Source: an uncultured Sphingomonas sp. (GTDB taxonomy: Bacteria; Pseudomonadota; Alphaproteobacteria; Sphingomonadales; Sphingomonadaceae). From it: DNA of 24,367 nucleotides. Every line of letters begins with the position of its first letter. Position 1 is the first letter of the stretch. This document shows positions 22,534 to 24,367 of the stretch, in pieces. The DNA is taken from the NCBI GenBank assembly GCA_946482655.1, contig CAMLSA010000047.1, positions 1 to 24,367 of the forward strand, read 5' to 3'. A model generated the notes under the pieces. It worked only from the letters and a program-made list of their open reading frames with translations, ran no database searches and was not told the DNA's origin. Made by a program: the position numbers and the translations under genes.

Positions 22534-23331
22534 AGGCGCTTCGCTCGCGAAGCATTGGATGGAACCGGTGGCGCCGACGGCGATGCTTGCGCCGATCGGG
22601 TGCAGGCCTGCTTGAGCCGCATAGGGCAGCGGATCGCCGTGGAAAAGCGTGTAGCGTTCGCGCGACCGCTTGCGCTCGCGTCCGTCGGGCGCGTTGTGGA
22701 CATAGTCGAGCGTCAGATCGAAGCGTCCGGTTTTGGGGTTCATCACCTGCCCGACGACGAACAGGGTCAGAAAACCATCCTTGTCCAGAGGCTTGCGGAA
22801 CACCGGCAGGTCGGGCCTGGGCGCCGGCCGTGCCATGGCCTCCGGATCGGGCAGATGCAGCGCGATCGTGCCGCCGGGGGCGAGGTGCTTCGCCATTCCG
22901 GCAAAAGCCTTCTTCCAGGCGGCCGACGGCTGGAGATGGGCGAGGGTGTAGTAGGTCGCGAAGATCGCATCAAAACGCTGGCCGAGCGCCAATGAGCGAA
23001 GGTCGCCGCGCAGGAACCGCAGCCGCGCCGCGACGTCGGCGGGAAGCTCGGCACGCTTCACTTCGGCCTGGCTGAGCATCGACGGCGCGATGTCGACACC
23101 CGTCACATGAAAATCGCGTTCGGCCAGGGGGATTGCGACGCGACCTGTCCCGCACCCCAGCTCGAGGATCGAGCCGCCCGCCGGTGCGAGCCCCGCATAG
23201 ATGTCGATATCGCCGGTCAGCGCCTCGTCGGCGGCGGTGACCAGGTCATAATGGAGGGCGGAGGCGCCCTCGGCGGAATAATAGGGGCGGACGACGGTCA
23301 TGCTGTGCATCGCGGCTTTACCGGTAGGCAT
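22525..23331 (-). CDS. Class I SAM-dependent methyltransferase
   Basis: A 268-residue Rossmann-fold methyltransferase. Motif I is ILELGCGTGRVAIPLA (about 55-70). Acidic Asp80 in HVTGVD binds the SAM ribose. LRFLRGDLRSL and FDAIFATYYTLAHL are motifs II and III, and MAKHLAPGGTIALHL is the post-III segment. The substrate is unknown. The start is uncertain: ATG 23331 is used here, ATG 23301 (MTVVRPYY) would also keep all motifs, and a TTG at 23343 overlaps the carboxylase TGA as TTGA, which would imply coupling. No clear ribosome-binding site supports any of them. It lies directly downstream of the carboxylase gene on the same strand and is probably cotranscribed with it. Confidence 0.88.
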   Translation of the reverse strand: MPTGKAAMHSMTVVRPYYSAEGASALHYDLVTAADEALTGDIDIYAGLAPAGGSILELGCGTGRVAIPLAERDFHVTGVDIAPSMLSQAEVKRAELPADVAARLRFLRGDLRSLALGQRFDAIFATYYTLAHLQPSAAWKKAFAGMAKHLAPGGTIALHLPDPEAMARPAPRPDLPVFRKPLDKDGFLTLFVVGQVMNPKTGRFDLTLDYVHNAPDGRERKRSRERYTLFHGDPLPYAAQAGLHPIGASIAVGATGSIQCFASEAPAS

Positions 23332-23339
23332 CACGCCGA

Positions 23340-24367
23340 TCAAGGCGGCGGCCGTCGCCGCATGTCCGCCTCGACCTTCACAAGCATCGCCCCTTCGGAC
23401 ACCTGCCCGCCCGGCTGGACCCTGAGTTCGGCGACGATGCCGTCGAACGGCGCCAGCATCGCCTGCTCCATCTTCATCGCCTCGAGCACCAGCAGCTTCT
23501 GACCTCGGGTCACGGCGGCGCCCTCGGCGACGTCGACCGCGACCACCTTGCCGGGCATCGGTGCCCGGATGGTGCCGTCGGATGCTGCGCCGCCGCCGCC
23601 CGCACGGTCGGCGCGCGGCGTCCCGAACGGCCAGGCCTCGCCATTGAGGAACAGCAGCCGCGCGTCGCCGATGGCGAGAGCGCGGGCGCGCGGCTCGGCT
23701 TCATCAAGCTCCACCAGATACGCCTGTCCGGCGATCTCGACCGTGATCCGTCGGTCGGGCGCGGCATTGGTGCGGAAGCCGGCGATCGCGGTCCATACGC
23801 CTTTCGCCTCCGGCAGCAGCGCGCGAGCGGCGGCCTGCCTGATCGACTCGGACGGCCCGGCGGCGGGGACGAGCCGGTCGGCATGGCGCTCGATGAACCC
23901 CGTATCGATATTGCCGGCGACGAAATCGGGGTCGGAAGCCGCACGCGCGAGAAAGGCGGCGTTGGTCCGCACCGGCCAGACCTCGACCCGCCGCGCCGCC
24001 CGCGCGAGCTTGGCCGCGGCGGCCCGCCGGCTGGGCGCGGCGACGATGAGCTTGGCGATGAGCGGGTCATAGAAGGGCGAAACCTCGCCGCCTTCGTCGA
24101 AGCCGCTGTCGACACGGATGCCGCGCGGCAGCTTCAGGCGGTCGAGCGGCCCGGTCGAGGGCAGGAAGCCGGTCGAGGGATTTTCGGCATACAGCCGCGC
24201 CTCCATCGCCCAGCCGTCAATCGCGAGCTGGTCCTGGCGTTTCGGCAGCGGCTCGCCGCCCGCGACGCGGATCTGCCATTCGACGAGATCCTGACCGGTG
24301 ATCATCTCGGTCACCGGGTGCTCGACCTGCAGGCGGGTGTTCATCTCCATGAACCAGATGCGGTCGG
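23340..24367 (-). CDS. Biotin-dependent acyl-CoA carboxylase alpha subunit, 3' part (gene runs off the right edge)
   Basis: About 342 residues are present, with the N-terminal part outside the window. The first visible stretch, WFMEMNTRLQVEHPVTEMITG, is the biotin carboxylase active-site region (Glu, Asn, Arg and Glu of EMNTRLQVE). A biotin carboxylase C-terminal domain follows with AMEARLYAENP and YDPLIAKLI, then a linker of about 90 residues. Last comes a biotinyl domain with GTIRAPMPGKVVAV and the biotinylated Lys of EAMKMEQ, 44 residues from the C-terminus. It carboxylates biotin with ATP and bicarbonate for a beta subunit that transfers to an acyl-CoA. MITGQDLVEWQIRVAGGEPLP resembles methylcrotonyl-CoA (leucine) or geranyl-CoA carboxylases, but substrate choice lies in the partner subunit, which is not visible. 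Confidence 0.94.
   Translation of the reverse strand, partial: DRIWFMEMNTRLQVEHPVTEMITGQDLVEWQIRVAGGEPLPKRQDQLAIDGWAMEARLYAENPSTGFLPSTGPLDRLKLPRGIRVDSGFDEGGEVSPFYDPLIAKLIVAAPSRRAAAAKLARAARRVEVWPVRTNAAFLARAASDPDFVAGNIDTGFIERHADRLVPAAGPSESIRQAAARALLPEAKGVWTAIAGFRTNAAPDRRITVEIAGQAYLVELDEAEPRARALAIGDARLLFLNGEAWPFGTPRADRAGGGGAASDGTIRAPMPGKVVAVDVAEGAAVTRGQKLLVLEAMKMEQAMLAPFDGIVAELRVQPGGQVSEGAMLVKVEADMRRRPPP

Overview
The window is GC-rich, densely packed chromosomal DNA, most likely from an alphaproteobacterium of the order Sphingomonadales. The signs are strong GC bias at third codon positions, a large OMP-class TonB-dependent receptor with the plug start EIIVTAQKR, a periplasmic quinohaemoprotein alcohol dehydrogenase, AhpC/AhpF, and promoter candidates resembling the alphaproteobacterial EcfG (general stress response) consensus. 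I see no rRNA, CRISPR array, insertion sequence, integrase or phage gene. This is inferred from gene content and style; no marker gene fixes the genus.

Left part (1-5.3 kb, mostly minus strand). A crotonase-family protein is preceded by what looks like a frame-broken coding remnant. A small conserved-looking plus-strand protein follows. Next come two minus-strand units that may belong to the general stress response. One is a 58-residue basic protein translationally coupled to a stand-alone ATP-dependent DNA ligase. The other is a SRPBCC protein, a formaldehyde-dehydrogenase-like zinc alcohol dehydrogenase and a short-chain dehydrogenase with 2-17 bp gaps. Each unit has an EcfG-like -35/-10 pair at a sensible distance from its first gene.

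Middle part (5.4-13.3 kb). A minus-strand operon reads adenine deaminase-type amidohydrolase, purine phosphoribosyltransferase, secreted cyclophilin; the first two together would convert adenine to hypoxanthine to IMP. A bile-acid:sodium-symporter-like carrier is divergent from an alpha/beta hydrolase across a short gap with a palindromic (REP-like) hairpin and a second dyad. Then ahpC and ahpF are separated by a perfect 10-bp hairpin, with a 25-bp dyad upstream of ahpC that could be a peroxide-regulator site. An endonuclease/exonuclease/phosphatase-fold protein converges on ahpF, sharing the four bases of its stop codon.

Right part (13.6-22.2 kb) looks like a catabolic locus: NAD(P)-dependent aldehyde dehydrogenase, an epoxide-hydrolase-like enzyme (opposite strand) divergent from a TetR regulator, a TonB-dependent receptor, and a PQQ/haem alcohol dehydrogenase. 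A plausible flow is uptake of a substrate (or of PQQ itself) across the outer membrane, periplasmic alcohol oxidation with electrons leaving through the C-terminal cytochrome domain, then cytoplasmic aldehyde oxidation; the substrate cannot be read from the sequence. The dehydrogenase lacks the adjacent-cysteine pair typical of its family. The window ends with tRNA-Gly(TCC), a class I methyltransferase, and the 3' part of a biotin-dependent acyl-CoA carboxylase alpha subunit that runs off the right edge.
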